Shown: in pieces, positions 46,168 to 55,200 of the stretch
Layout of the letters: each line of letters starts with the position of its first letter
Numbering within the stretch: position 1 is the first letter of the stretch
NCBI GenBank assembly: GCA_012519205.1
Contig: JAAYQR010000010.1
Span: 124,001-188,000 of the forward strand
DNA: 64,000 nt
From: Candidatus Epulonipiscium sp.
GTDB taxonomy: Bacteria; Bacillota; Clostridia; Lachnospirales; Defluviitaleaceae
Direction: 5' to 3'
Notes under the pieces: model-generated
Database searches by the model: none
Told to the model about the DNA's origin: nothing
Seen by the model: only the letters and a program-made list of their open reading frames with translations
Translations under genes and position numbers: made by a program

Positions 46168-47367
46168 TTAATCCACCAGCTTTGGGTTAAAGCTTTCTTT
46201 CCATGGTAGCCCCCATTTATTTAAGGCTTCCATAAAAGGATCTGGATCAAATTCCTCTATATTGTATACGCCCTTATCATCCCATATTCCTTTCATTAAC
46301 ATCATAGCTCCTATCATAGCCGGTACCCCCGTGGTATAAGAAACCGCTTGGGAGCCCACTTCCTTATAACATTCTTCATGATCACAGACATTATATATAT
46401 AGTAAGTCCTATCTTTTCCGTCTTTTTTCCCCCTAAAAATACAGCCAATATTAGTTTTACCCTTTGTCCTTGGGCCTAAGGTGGAAGGATCAGGCAGTAC
46501 TGCCTTTAAAAATTGAAGGGGTATAATTTGTTTACCCTCGTATTCGATTGGCTCGATGGAGGTCATTCCTACATTTTCAAGGCATTTTAAATGGGTAAGA
46601 TAACTTTGTCCAAAGGTCATAAAGAAACGAATACGCTTAATCCCTGGAATATTAATAGCTAGGGATTCAATTTCTTCATGATGTATCAAGTACATATCTT
46701 TTTCTCCGATTTCTGGAAAATCATAAACCTTCTTAATCTCCATTGGCTCGGTTTCTATCCATTTTCCATTTTCCCAATAGCTTCCCTTAGCACTTACTTC
46801 ACGGATATTTATTTCAGGGTTAAAATTAGTTGCAAAAGGATATCCATGGTCCCCTGCATTGCAATCTAAAATATCTATATATTCGATTTCATCAAAATAA
46901 TGCTTAAATGCATAAGCTGCAAATACCCCTGTTACCCCAGGATCAAAACCGCTACCTAAAAGGGCTGTAATACCAGCTTCTTCAAATCGCTTTCTATACT
47001 CCCATTGCCATTTATACTCGAATTTTGCAGTATCTTCTGGTTCATAATTTGCAGTATCTAGATAATCTGTTTTTGTAGCAAGACAAGCTTCCATAATGCT
47101 TAAATTTTGATAGGGTAGAGCCAGATTCATCACAATATCTGGTTTTGTATCTTCAATCAAAGCAATCATTTCCTCCACATTATTAGCATCCACTTGGGCT
47201 GTTGTAACTTTTGTTTTTCCCCCATCTAATTTTGATTTTAGAGCATCACATTTTGACTTTGTACGGCTAGCAATACAAATTTCCTCAAACACCTCACTGT
47301 TTTGACAGCATTTATGGACTGCTACAGAGGCAACCCCACCACAACCAATAATAAGCGCTTTCCCCAT
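46168..47367 (-). CDS. Carboxynorspermidine synthase (saccharopine dehydrogenase family)
   Basis: The 399-residue NADPH-dependent enzyme starts with the nucleotide-binding loop ALIIGCGGVASVAVHKC. The family segments ALLGSGFDPGVTGVFAAYA and YTTGVPAMIGAMML are present. It condenses aspartate semialdehyde with a diamine and reduces the product, the first step of the alternative spermidine route. AAGGAG precedes the ATG. The gene lies 33 bases after a terminator, so expression depends on read-through. Confidence 0.88.
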   Translation of the reverse strand: MGKALIIGCGGVASVAVHKCCQNSEVFEEICIASRTKSKCDALKSKLDGGKTKVTTAQVDANNVEEMIALIEDTKPDIVMNLALPYQNLSIMEACLATKTDYLDTANYEPEDTAKFEYKWQWEYRKRFEEAGITALLGSGFDPGVTGVFAAYAFKHYFDEIEYIDILDCNAGDHGYPFATNFNPEINIREVSAKGSYWENGKWIETEPMEIKKVYDFPEIGEKDMYLIHHEEIESLAINIPGIKRIRFFMTFGQSYLTHLKCLENVGMTSIEPIEYEGKQIIPLQFLKAVLPDPSTLGPRTKGKTNIGCIFRGKKDGKDRTYYIYNVCDHEECYKEVGSQAVSYTTGVPAMIGAMMLMKGIWDDKGVYNIEEFDPDPFMEALNKWGLPWKESFNPKLVD

Positions 47368-47399
47368 TTGATCATCTCCTTATTAAATATTGTAATAAC

Positions 47400-47439
47400 A
47401 AAAAAGCAAGTGTCATGCATATTATGCACAATACTTGCT
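47400..47439 (-). terminator. Terminator (attenuator) before the polyamine genes
   Basis: On the minus strand AGCAAGT/ACTTGCT (47439-47433 and 47411-47405) with an inner TGCAT/ATGCA helix leads into six T (47405-47400). It ends 33 bases before the synthase ATG, with no room for another promoter. Confidence 0.85.
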
Positions 47440-47798
47440 CGGATATTGTATGAATATGAAAAAAGCAGAAATATCCCATAGTAAAACCATAGGGTATCCC
47501 TATCAAAACTAACCATGATAGAAAGCCTTCTCATAATACAATTACAATCTTTAGAGTCTATATAGCAAATAATTACTTTTACCACTCTTATTGACCGTTT
47601 CACAAGTTGATGTGCTTTTATGCACCGGTTGTAAAGTAACCAACTTATAAAATTTGAGCTTTTAACTCAATCAATAAGGCAAACTAAGTTGCCAATCGGC
47701 ACCTGACCCGGCTGTCCGTATGGCCTTAACATCCTAGGATGTGGTCAAAATTATCTGCTTGGAAAGACTCAAGATTTAAAAGCTTTCCAATCAATTAC
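47400..47798 (-). ncRNA. Structured leader RNA of the carboxynorspermidine operon
   Basis: From a strong promoter a leader of about 400 bases is made before the synthase gene. The first 200 bases are rich in pairing: GGAAAG/CTTTCC hairpin (47785-47760), a palindrome CCTAGG, GACC/GGTC helix, GGCAA/TTGCC hairpin (near 47693-47678), TTGAG/CTCAA hairpin, and a three-way junction closed by AAGTTG/CAACTT at about 47646-47604 with GGTT/AACC and GTGC/GCAC arms. The last part has a GGATATT/AATATCC hairpin and the terminator. I do not recognise the class with certainty; length and shape of the first part are near those of the raiA motif RNA. It is either an attenuating riboswitch or an independent RNA. 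Confidence 0.55.
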
Positions 47799-47804
47799 TT
47801 TAAT

Positions 47805-47833
47805 ATAATATCAGGATATAAAAATTTTTTCAA
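47805..47833 (-). promoter_or_regulatory. Sigma-A promoter of the leader RNA
   Basis: On the minus strand TTGAAA (47833-47828), a 17-base spacer and TATTAT (47810-47805). Transcription would start near 47798. Confidence 0.7.
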
Positions 47834-47951
47834 TAGAAAAATCAAATTTCTATATTTTTGTAATCTTTTATAACTAAAATTCCCGCTAACTTTAATAAAA
47901 CATTATGTTATAATTCTAATATATTAGTAATTTTATAGGGAGTGAAGTAAA

Positions 47952-48257
47952 ATGATTAGTTTAATCAGTGTTTTTTTTATGATTATTGTATTTGGAGGTA
48001 TATTTGCTTTGCAGATTTTCTTATCTATTAATGAAAGCCGATGGATTGGATTAATACTGCCCATTTTAAATCTTTCTTTTACAGGATTTATGATTATTCT
48101 TAGTACCTTATATGTGAAAGAGGCTTTTTTAAATTTCTCCGATAGAATCATCTACTTAACCTTATTATTTAATGTCCCCACCCTTGTGCTGCTGCTGATT
48201 TATTTTATTTGTAGATTTATCCGCAAAGCAAGATATAAAAACACTTTAGACCAATAA
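47952..48257 (+). CDS. Small membrane protein of unknown function
   Basis: A 101-residue protein with three hydrophobic helices (ISLISVFFMIIVFGGIFALQ, WIGLILPILNLSFTGFMIIL, LTLLFNVPTLVLLLIYFICR) and a basic C-terminus. AGGGAGTGA lies before the ATG. No domain is recognised. It ends one base before the 3' end of the convergent aconitase gene. Confidence 0.7.
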   Translation: MISLISVFFMIIVFGGIFALQIFLSINESRWIGLILPILNLSFTGFMIILSTLYVKEAFLNFSDRIIYLTLLFNVPTLVLLLIYFICRFIRKARYKNTLDQ

Positions 48258-50963
48258 TTATTTAGCCAAAAAGTTCCTTAAAACCATGTTCAAAATACCT
48301 CCATTAAGATAGTATTCTACCTCAATGCCACTATCTAATCTTGCAATTACTTCAAAATCAAAAAGGGTACCTTCTTGATTTTGGGCAGTAACTTTTAGTT
48401 TTTTATTAGGATAAATATTATCCGAAATCCCTGTTATGCTGAAGGTTTCATCACCTTTAATCCCTAAGGAGTCAGAGGTATCTCCCTCCAAAAATTGTAG
48501 GGGTAGTACCCCCATTCCTATCAAATTGCTCCTATGAATCCTCTCAAAACTTTGGGCGATAACTGCCTTTACTCCCAGGAGGACGGTTCCCTTGGCTGCC
48601 CAATCCCTAGAACTACCAGTACCATATTCCTTTCCTGCTATGACAATCAGGGGGGTATTGGTTTTCTTATATTCCATACAGGCCTTAAATATAGACATCA
48701 CTTTACCGCTGGGAATATGCCTTGTAAAACCACCCTCCACCTCAGGAAGCATTTTATTCCTGATTCTGATATTGGCAAAAGTCCCCCTCATCATCACTTC
48801 ATGGCTTCCTCTTCGGGAGCCATAGGAGTTAAAATGCTCTATACTAATGTTTTGGGATGTCAGATGATTGCCAGCATCGGAGGTTTCTGGGATGCTTCCT
48901 GCCGGGGATATATGGTCTGTGGTTACTGTATCTCCAAACATGGCTAAGACATTGGCATCTTTTATATCCTTAACCTTAGCAGGCTGTATTTCCATTTCAT
49001 CAAAAAATGGGGGTAGCTTGATATATGTCGATTCTTCCTTCCACTTATAGATTTTTTCATCGGTAACCGTTACGGCATTCCAAAGTTCATTAGCAGTAAA
49101 TACATCCTTATATTTTCCTATATACATATTAGGACTTATGCTAGTTCTTATGATTTCTTCTATTTCTGCATACTTAGGCCATATGTCCCTAAGATAAATC
49201 GGCTCTTTTTTATCATTATTTCCTATGGGTTCAGAGTCAAAATCTATATCGACGGTCCCTGCTAGGGCATAGGCTACCACCAAAATAGGGGAGGCTAGGT
49301 AATTCATCTTGGTTTGAGGGTGAACTCTGCCTTCAAAATTACGATTACCGCTTAAGACTGCCGCTACCGCTAAATCTTTTTCGTCGATTGCCCGGCTTAC
49401 TTCTTCTATAAGGGGACCACTGTTTCCTATGCAGGTCGCACACCCATAACCTACAACGTTAAATCCTAATTTTTCTAGATAGGGTAGAAGTCCAGATTTT
49501 GTCAAGTATTCGGTAACTACCAAAGAACCCGGTGCAAGACTGGTCTTAACATATTGGGGTCTTGTAAGACCTAATTTTACAGCTTTTTTAGCAAGAAGTC
49601 CGGCACCAATTATTACTGCGGGGTTGGAAGTATTGGTACAACTTGTAATCGAGGCAATAACCACTGCGCCGTTTTTTAGGTTTTCTTTACTTTTGTCTTT
49701 ATAACTTATTTTGGCATATTCATTTATCTTATCTTCTTTAAAGCCATATCCTCCCTCATCAAGGGGAGCTTTAATAGTTTTATGAAAGGATTTTTTCATG
49801 TCCTTGAGATTAATCCTATCCTGAGGCCTTTTAGGTCCTGCAAGACTTGGTTCTATGGTGCCTAAATCCAATTCTATATAACTTGAAAAATTAGGCTCTG
49901 GGGAGTCCTTGGTTCTAAACATTCCCTGGATTTTATGATATTTTTCCACAAGAGAAACCTGGTCCCTACTACGCCCTGTAGCCCTTAGGTATTCTAATGT
50001 CTTATCATCCACTGGAAAATAAGCCGCCGTGGCTCCATATTCCGGACACATATTCGATATGGTCGCCCTATCTTCAACGCTTATATTTCCTACGCCTTCT
50101 CCATAAAATTCAACAAACTTTCCTATAACCCCTTCTTTCCTTAAGATATTGGTTATGGTAAGTACCAAGTCTGTGGCAGTAGCTTCCTCTGGAAGTGTAC
50201 CCATGAGTTTAAAGCCTACCACCTCAGGGGTTAAAAAGTATAAGGGTTGTCCTAACATGCAAGCTTCGGCCTCTATGCCGCCTACACCCCAGCCCAATAC
50301 CCCTATGCCATTAATCATGGTTGTATGGGAATCGGTTCCCACTAAAGAATCTGGAAGCAGAACCTTTTCTCCATCAATAGTCCTTAAGGATGCTACGGTA
50401 GCTAAAAATTCTAGGTTTACCTGATGTATGATTCCGATGGAAGGGGGGAATACCCTAAAATTTGAAAAGGATTTTTGAGCCCATTTTAGAAGTTCGTATC
50501 TTTCCTCATTTCTTTCAAACTCTTTTTTAACATTGTATTTCATAGACTCACTACTTCCAAAGGAATCTATGATTAAAGAGTGGTCTATGACCAAATCTAC
50601 AGGGACTATGGGGTTAATTTTATCAGGATTTCCTCCTAGTTCATACATTTTGGTTCTCATTGCCGCCAAATCCACGACCACGGGAACCCCTGTAAAATCC
50701 TGCAAAACAATTCTAGAGGGGATAAAGGGAATTTCCCCGTTTTTGCTGTCTTCAATCCCTAATGCGATTCTTTTTATATGTTCCATGGTTACAAGGTTCT
50801 CATCATAGTTTCTTAGGGCAGATTCAAGGAGAATTTTTATAGAGTAGGGAAGTCTTGAGGTATCTTTTATCCCTAGTTGCCCTAGGGATGTGATATCGTA
50901 ATAAGAATATTTTTTCTCGCCTATAGACAGAAATTTTTTATTTATACCGGGCTTTTTATCCAT
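48258..50963 (-). CDS. acnA: Aconitate hydratase
   Basis: The 901-residue enzyme converts citrate to isocitrate with a [4Fe-4S] cluster. Cluster Cys residues are in ITSCTNTSNP and GYGCATCIGNSGP. The AcnA/IRP1 start FLSIGEKKYSYYDITSLGQL and the C-terminal swivel domain (YGTGSSRDWAAKG) are present. ATG 50963 has GTGAGGA 6 bases upstream; a GTG at 50975 overlaps that site. AcnA-type enzymes are uncommon in strict anaerobes without a full TCA cycle but serve glutamate synthesis. Confidence 0.92.
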   Translation of the reverse strand: MDKKPGINKKFLSIGEKKYSYYDITSLGQLGIKDTSRLPYSIKILLESALRNYDENLVTMEHIKRIALGIEDSKNGEIPFIPSRIVLQDFTGVPVVVDLAAMRTKMYELGGNPDKINPIVPVDLVIDHSLIIDSFGSSESMKYNVKKEFERNEERYELLKWAQKSFSNFRVFPPSIGIIHQVNLEFLATVASLRTIDGEKVLLPDSLVGTDSHTTMINGIGVLGWGVGGIEAEACMLGQPLYFLTPEVVGFKLMGTLPEEATATDLVLTITNILRKEGVIGKFVEFYGEGVGNISVEDRATISNMCPEYGATAAYFPVDDKTLEYLRATGRSRDQVSLVEKYHKIQGMFRTKDSPEPNFSSYIELDLGTIEPSLAGPKRPQDRINLKDMKKSFHKTIKAPLDEGGYGFKEDKINEYAKISYKDKSKENLKNGAVVIASITSCTNTSNPAVIIGAGLLAKKAVKLGLTRPQYVKTSLAPGSLVVTEYLTKSGLLPYLEKLGFNVVGYGCATCIGNSGPLIEEVSRAIDEKDLAVAAVLSGNRNFEGRVHPQTKMNYLASPILVVAYALAGTVDIDFDSEPIGNNDKKEPIYLRDIWPKYAEIEEIIRTSISPNMYIGKYKDVFTANELWNAVTVTDEKIYKWKEESTYIKLPPFFDEMEIQPAKVKDIKDANVLAMFGDTVTTDHISPAGSIPETSDAGNHLTSQNISIEHFNSYGSRRGSHEVMMRGTFANIRIRNKMLPEVEGGFTRHIPSGKVMSIFKACMEYKKTNTPLIVIAGKEYGTGSSRDWAAKGTVLLGVKAVIAQSFERIHRSNLIGMGVLPLQFLEGDTSDSLGIKGDETFSITGISDNIYPNKKLKVTAQNQEGTLFDFEVIARLDSGIEVEYYLNGGILNMVLRNFLAK

Positions 50964-51123
50964 TGTATTCCTCACTTTCCTTGTATAAGATTTAATTTAA
51001 TCATATGTCATGGAGAAAAATATTATACAGTTTAAATCTCAAAAATAAACTGTATTTAATATTTTTATAAGTATATAGTATAATAAGACTAAAATGCAAA
51101 CAGATTTGTTTGGAGGAATTCAA

Positions 51124-51657
51124 ATGATAACCAGAGCCATTATATTTGCCACCTTAGCCCACGAGAATCAAAAAAGAAAATGTACAGATGTTCCATATAT
51201 TCTTCATCCCTTAGAAGCAGGGATTATAACCTCTCAGTTAAAGTATGATGTGAATAACATCTGTGCAGCCCTTCTACACGATACCATAGAAGATGCTAAG
51301 GTAAGTTATGAAAGCTTAAAGTTAATGTTTAACGAAAGGATTGCAGACCTTGTAAAATCCCAAAGTGAAGACAAGTCAAAATCCTGGAAAGAAAGAAAAC
51401 AACACACCATTACATTTTTAAAAGAAGTGGAAGATGAGGATATTAAACTAATTTCCTTGGCGGATAAATTAGCTAATGCAAGGGCACTCCAAAGGGATTA
51501 TCTTATGATTAAAGATGCCCTTTGGGAAAGATTTAATGTCACAGATAAAAATGAGCATAAGTGGTACTATGAGGAATTGGTAAAAAGCCTTGAAAGTTTA
51601 TCAAAATATGCTTTGTATCAAGAATTTAAAGCACTGGTTTTAAAGATTTTTGAATAA
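51124..51657 (+). CDS. HD-domain protein, probable small alarmone (ppGpp) hydrolase
   Basis: The 177-residue protein has the RelA/SpoT-type HD core (YILHPLEAGIITSQLKYD and AALLHDTIEDAKVSYESL). No synthetase or TGS domain is present, so it resembles the MESH1/SAH single-domain hydrolases. SLADKLANARALQRDY is the second metal-site segment. ATG 51124 has GGAGGA ahead; the more upstream ATG lacks a site. Substrate (p)ppGpp is inferred from the family. Confidence 0.85.
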   Translation: MITRAIIFATLAHENQKRKCTDVPYILHPLEAGIITSQLKYDVNNICAALLHDTIEDAKVSYESLKLMFNERIADLVKSQSEDKSKSWKERKQHTITFLKEVEDEDIKLISLADKLANARALQRDYLMIKDALWERFNVTDKNEHKWYYEELVKSLESLSKYALYQEFKALVLKIFE

Positions 51658-51664
51658 TTCATAA

Positions 51665-51683
51665 AATATTGTCGAACAATATT
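51665..51683 (+). repeat. AT-rich inverted repeat before the Gly-rich gene
   Basis: AATATTGT and ACAATATT flank a three-base centre CGA. It could be an operator or a weak hairpin after the HD gene; no T run follows. Confidence 0.4.
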
Positions 51684-51756
51684 AAAAATCGTCACATTTT
51701 TCTCCTATAGGAATAGTATATATTGTAACAAATATATTATGAAAGGAGAAAACCAT

Positions 51757-52191
51757 ATGGCTAACGGAATTGGAGCAGGTGCTGGAAGAACTTTCACCGG
51801 TGGAAACTTCGGTGCATTATTAGCAAACTATGTTGGCGAAACCGTAACAATTTTTACAAGTAGCGGAGGACAATCGGGTTCCGGATTTACCGGAGTTGTT
51901 TTACTTGTTAACGATTGTTTTGTAAGACTTATTTCTAGAATAGGACCCCCTCCAGGATGCGCTTTAGGAAATGCCTGCACAGGATTTGGTGTAGGAGGGT
52001 ATGGCTATGGCACAGGCTATGGAGCTGGGATTGGTGCTGGGGGATATGGCGGCTTTGGTCCTGTACAACCGGCTAATGAAATTGGGGCAATTACTGCTGG
52101 TGGCTGGAATGGATACCCAGTTTATACAGTAGGTTCTGTAACCGACATTCCCATTTCTAATATCGTATCCTTTGTTCACAATGCTGTATAA
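51757..52191 (+). CDS. Gly-rich protein of unknown function, possibly a spore-surface protein
   Basis: The 144-residue product combines a compact beta segment (GALLANYVGETVTIFTSSGG and GFTGVVLLVNDCFVRLIS), a Cys pair (PGCALGNAC), a Gly/Tyr-rich repeat region (VGGYGYGTGYGAGIGAGGYG), and a second beta segment (IPISNIVSFVHNAV). The beta parts resemble the small Sm/DUF2642-like fold of spore coat proteins that set a loop on the surface. AAAGGAG precedes ATG 51757. A strong terminator follows. No close family is recognised. Confidence 0.7.
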   Translation: MANGIGAGAGRTFTGGNFGALLANYVGETVTIFTSSGGQSGSGFTGVVLLVNDCFVRLISRIGPPPGCALGNACTGFGVGGYGYGTGYGAGIGAGGYGGFGPVQPANEIGAITAGGWNGYPVYTVGSVTDIPISNIVSFVHNAV

Positions 52192-52210
52192 ACAGTAATA
52201 GCGAAAGATT

Positions 52211-52244
52211 AAAAGGGGCAGATTATAAAATCTGCCCCTTTTAC
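52211..52244 (+). terminator. Terminator after the Gly-rich gene
   Basis: A perfect 14-bp stem AAAAGGGGCAGATT/AATCTGCCCCTTTT (52211-52224, 52229-52242) with an ATAA loop. Either strand could use it. Confidence 0.85.
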
Positions 52245-52313
52245 TTATTCGGGATACTATTCGCGAAACACAACTTTAACGAAGTGTAATCCTTCTAAAT
52301 GATATAAAGAACC

Positions 52314-53774
52314 CTAAAAAATCTTTTCTTCCATAAAATCCATACTTTTAACCTTTTGGATGATTTCATTTAACATCTTAATAATCCCTTGGGATAATTG
52401 ATTTGCCTCACTATATAATTGTATAGCCCTTTTTGAATCTTTTTTACGAATAGCCTCTATAACTTCATGTCCCTTATTATGTAAGTCTATATGTAAACGA
52501 TCAATCTTCGCCCAACAATCCTTGATTTCAGGATGGCTAATTTGTATAGAATAATAAAAATGTCCAAACTTACACTTCTTACCATCTGTCTGTATGGGCA
52601 TTAATGTCTCTTCGTCAATCATCTTTTTTAATATATCCTGCCATGCCTTGTGGGATATGATTGCCTCTTCTATGGTAGCAATAAAATCTTCATTGGTCAA
52701 AGGGTGGGTGCTATCATTAACCGTTTCCATTAGTTGTTTTACTATATCGGATATATTGTCATCTACCCTTCCTATATGATTAGAATAATCAAGGGCTTTT
52801 TGTGAATCCCCAGCAACCCGAGTTGTCATATGACTGATTTTTTCTGATTCACTGGCCACTACATTCATAGCAGCAGTGATTTCCTCCGAGGAGGCGTTTA
52901 TTTCTTCCATCATACTTGCCAGTTCCGAAACACTATTAACTACCATCTCTAGATAATTCCCATTATCCCTAAAGGAACGATTGACTGTTTCAATTTTTTC
53001 GGTCATATCCGTCATAGATACAATTGTACTATTTACACTGTCCATGCCCTCTTTTGTTGCATTTCTTATATCTTCTGTAAATACTTGCATATCCTCTAAT
53101 TTATTTTTAGTATCCGATGCCAACTTTCTTATTTCCTCTGCAACCACAGAAAAACCTCTCCCATGTTCGCCGGCCCGCGCTGCTTCTATACTGGCATTAA
53201 GCGCTAATAAATTTGTTTGTTCTGCTATGGTACTGACTCCAGCAACGATATCATCCATCTTTCTAGATATTTCTTCTAAAAAACCTATCTTTTGAGACAT
53301 TATTTCTGAATCCTTTAGAACAATAATCTTTATATGATTAATATCTTCTAGAAGCTTCATATTATCCCTATTGCCACTCATAAGATCATTGGATTTAATC
53401 GATAAATCCTCTAATATATGAGCATGACTATCAATGGCCTGCCCTACCTCATTCATGCTTGCTGTGGTCTCTTCTACCACTGCCATATTAGATTGACTAG
53501 ACTGGGCCAATTCCCCAGCAAATCTACTTAATCCCGAAGATATAAATGACATATTCACATCGAAATCACTTAAACTGGCTGATTCATTAATCAATTTCCT
53601 AAGCAGTTCATTATTCGACATTCCCATCTTTAACAACTTTTCAAACAAATCCAAAATAATTTTATGAGGTTCATGGTTTATAATAGGATACGGTGGATTA
53701 TTCCCCCTCAATTTTTCTTCTACATAATCTGTAACCAAGCCTACCTCTTTGCATCTTCCCCTTGCAGCTAGCAT
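52314..53774 (-). CDS. Soluble methyl-accepting chemotaxis protein with zinc-binding CZB domain
   Basis: The 486-residue cytoplasmic receptor has no membrane helix. An N-terminal CxxV-type stretch ([20 protein letters not shown]) precedes the signalling domain, whose tip is [20 protein letters not shown]. The C-terminal CZB domain shows [19 protein letters not shown] and [12 protein letters not shown], i.e. His-Cys-His-His zinc ligands as in zinc- or HOCl-sensing receptors. ATG 53774 has GAGGAGG 7 bases upstream. It links redox or zinc status to motility. Confidence 0.9.
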   Translation of the reverse strand: MLAARGRCKEVGLVTDYVEEKLRGNNPPYPIINHEPHKIILDLFEKLLKMGMSNNELLRKLINESASLSDFDVNMSFISSGLSRFAGELAQSSQSNMAVVEETTASMNEVGQAIDSHAHILEDLSIKSNDLMSGNRDNMKLLEDINHIKIIVLKDSEIMSQKIGFLEEISRKMDDIVAGVSTIAEQTNLLALNASIEAARAGEHGRGFSVVAEEIRKLASDTKNKLEDMQVFTEDIRNATKEGMDSVNSTIVSMTDMTEKIETVNRSFRDNGNYLEMVVNSVSELASMMEEINASSEEITAAMNVVASESEKISHMTTRVAGDSQKALDYSNHIGRVDDNISDIVKQLMETVNDSTHPLTNEDFIATIEEAIISHKAWQDILKKMIDEETLMPIQTDGKKCKFGHFYYSIQISHPEIKDCWAKIDRLHIDLHNKGHEVIEAIRKKDSKRAIQLYSEANQLSQGIIKMLNEIIQKVKSMDFMEEKIF

Positions 53775-54010
53775 TCTATCCCTCCTCAATAACAATCCCA
53801 TTCCTCTTATTTAAATCACCATATATATATGTTTATTACATATTATATCATGAATATTGACACAAAAAAATTATATTCGAATATTTATTTTTTTGAGAAG
53901 TTATAATTATATTTAAGCTTTTATTTTATTCCATGAATTTTTCTTGATTCTTTTCCCAGAACTCTATATAATAAATAATGCTAAATTCATTGACTTGGAA
54001 GGAAGATATC

Positions 54011-54724
54011 ATGAAATTACAAAAACTTCTTAGCTATGTTCGTCGTGCAGTAGATGATTATCATATGATAGAAGACGGTGACAGGATTGCTGTAGGAATA
54101 TCCGGAGGCAAGGATAGCTTGGCTCTTTTATTATCCTTGAGGGGACTTCAAAGATTCTATCCAAAAAAATTCGAGCTAGAAGCCATTACAGTATCCCTAG
54201 GTTTTGATAATTTTGACACTACCGGTGTGCAAAAGCTATGTGACGAAATCGAAGTCCCCTATACTGTTCATAAAACCGATATCGGACAAATTGTATTTAA
54301 TGAGCGAAAAGAAAAAAACCCCTGTTCTCTTTGCTCCAAAATGAGAAAAGGGGCCCTAAATGAAGTTGCCAAAGGACTTAACTGTAATAAAATTGCCCTG
54401 GGCCATAATAAGGATGATGTCATTCAAACCCTTCTTCTTTGCATGTTTTATGAAGGACGAATGTATACATTTGCTCCGGTTAGCTATTTGGATAGAATGG
54501 ATTTATATTCGATTAGACCCCTAATCTATGTACCAGAAAAAGAAATCATAACCCTTGCAGAAATCGAAAAGTTCCCTATTATAAAAAGCCCCTGTCCTGC
54601 AGATGGCAATACAAAACGTGAAGATATGAAAAACCTAATAGAAAACCTTCGCAAACGCTACGATAACCTAGACAATCATCTTTTCGGAGCTATCCAAAGA
54701 TCCTCCATCAAAGGCTGGGAATAA
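54011..54724 (+). CDS. TtcA-like ATP-pyrophosphatase (tRNA thiolation type)
   Basis: The 237-residue enzyme has the PP-loop GISGGKDSLALLLS and a CxxC pair in NPCSLCSKMRKGAL, with LGHNKDDVIQTLLL. These match TtcA and relatives, which thiolate tRNA cytidine 32 through an iron-sulfur cluster. A third Cys in KSPCPADGN is the probable additional ligand. ATG 54011 has AGGAAG ahead. The exact tRNA target is not assured for Clostridia. Confidence 0.85.
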   Translation: MKLQKLLSYVRRAVDDYHMIEDGDRIAVGISGGKDSLALLLSLRGLQRFYPKKFELEAITVSLGFDNFDTTGVQKLCDEIEVPYTVHKTDIGQIVFNERKEKNPCSLCSKMRKGALNEVAKGLNCNKIALGHNKDDVIQTLLLCMFYEGRMYTFAPVSYLDRMDLYSIRPLIYVPEKEIITLAEIEKFPIIKSPCPADGNTKREDMKNLIENLRKRYDNLDNHLFGAIQRSSIKGWE

Positions 54725-54754
54725 GGCAAATACGTTGATAGATAAAGCTTTAGC

Positions 54755-55000
54755 TTAATCTTTGTATATATCTATGAATAAAACAACCGTTTTAAAGAGT
54801 TCTTTAGAATTTGTTATCACCCCCAAATCACCTAAGGTTGGGGTATTTTTATCCTCATATTTCATAATGCTTAGGACTCCGTTAGTTTTTATGATTGCGT
54901 ATTTTACCTCATTAATATCAAATACATTCCCTATCCTAAGCTGCCCTAATAAGTCATTGATACCCTTACATAAAAAAGGTTTTTCTACCCATAATATACC
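54755..55000 (-). pseudogene. DUF421 (YetF-type) C-terminal remnant
   Basis: On the minus strand 81 codons without a start encode KPFLCKGINDLLGQLRIGNV and FDINEVKYAIIKTNGVLSIM, the cytoplasmic domain of DUF421 membrane proteins. A stop codon lies just upstream and the N-terminal helices are missing. It is what remains of a deleted gene. Confidence 0.6.
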
Positions 55001-55035
55001 TTAAACCATTTTATTTTATGCGGAGATAGAATATT

Positions 55036-55170
55036 ATGAACTTATGGATTCAGGTCCTTTTAACTATGGCTTTCATAATAACATCTATCATTACTATTTA
55101 TTATCTTCAAAAAAGAAAAAGATATGATTTTAAGATATTAGATTGCTATCTAGAACATATATTTGTATAA
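55036..55170 (+). CDS. Small hypothetical membrane protein
   Basis: A 44-residue reading frame with one hydrophobic helix (VLLTMAFIITSIITIYYLQ) followed by a basic stretch (KRKRY). The ribosome site CGGAGA is weak. It may be a real small membrane protein or chance; nothing else covers the stretch between the DUF421 remnant and the recombinase. Confidence 0.35.
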   Translation: MNLWIQVLLTMAFIITSIITIYYLQKRKRYDFKILDCYLEHIFV

Positions 55171-55200
55171 TGGTTTTATAACCATTATAGGGGTGATTGT

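Noticed and set aside
47322-47603. Minus-strand 93-codon open frame across the polyamine leader
   Set aside because: It runs through the terminator and the start of the synthase gene and shows no family pattern. The nucleotide pattern fits structured RNA.
47670-47735. Possible c-di-GMP (GEMM) riboswitch because of GGCAAAC and GGACAGCC GGGT..GCCGA strings
   Set aside because: The two halves lie on opposite strands and GACGCAAAGC is absent, so the fold cannot form.
48534-50808. Several plus-strand open frames inside the aconitase gene
   Set aside because: They lie fully within a highly conserved minus-strand gene and have no ribosome sites.
54762-55004. Plus-strand 80-codon open frame after the TtcA-like gene
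   Set aside because: It has no ribosome site, and the opposite strand shows DUF421 family sequence. It is a shadow of that remnant.
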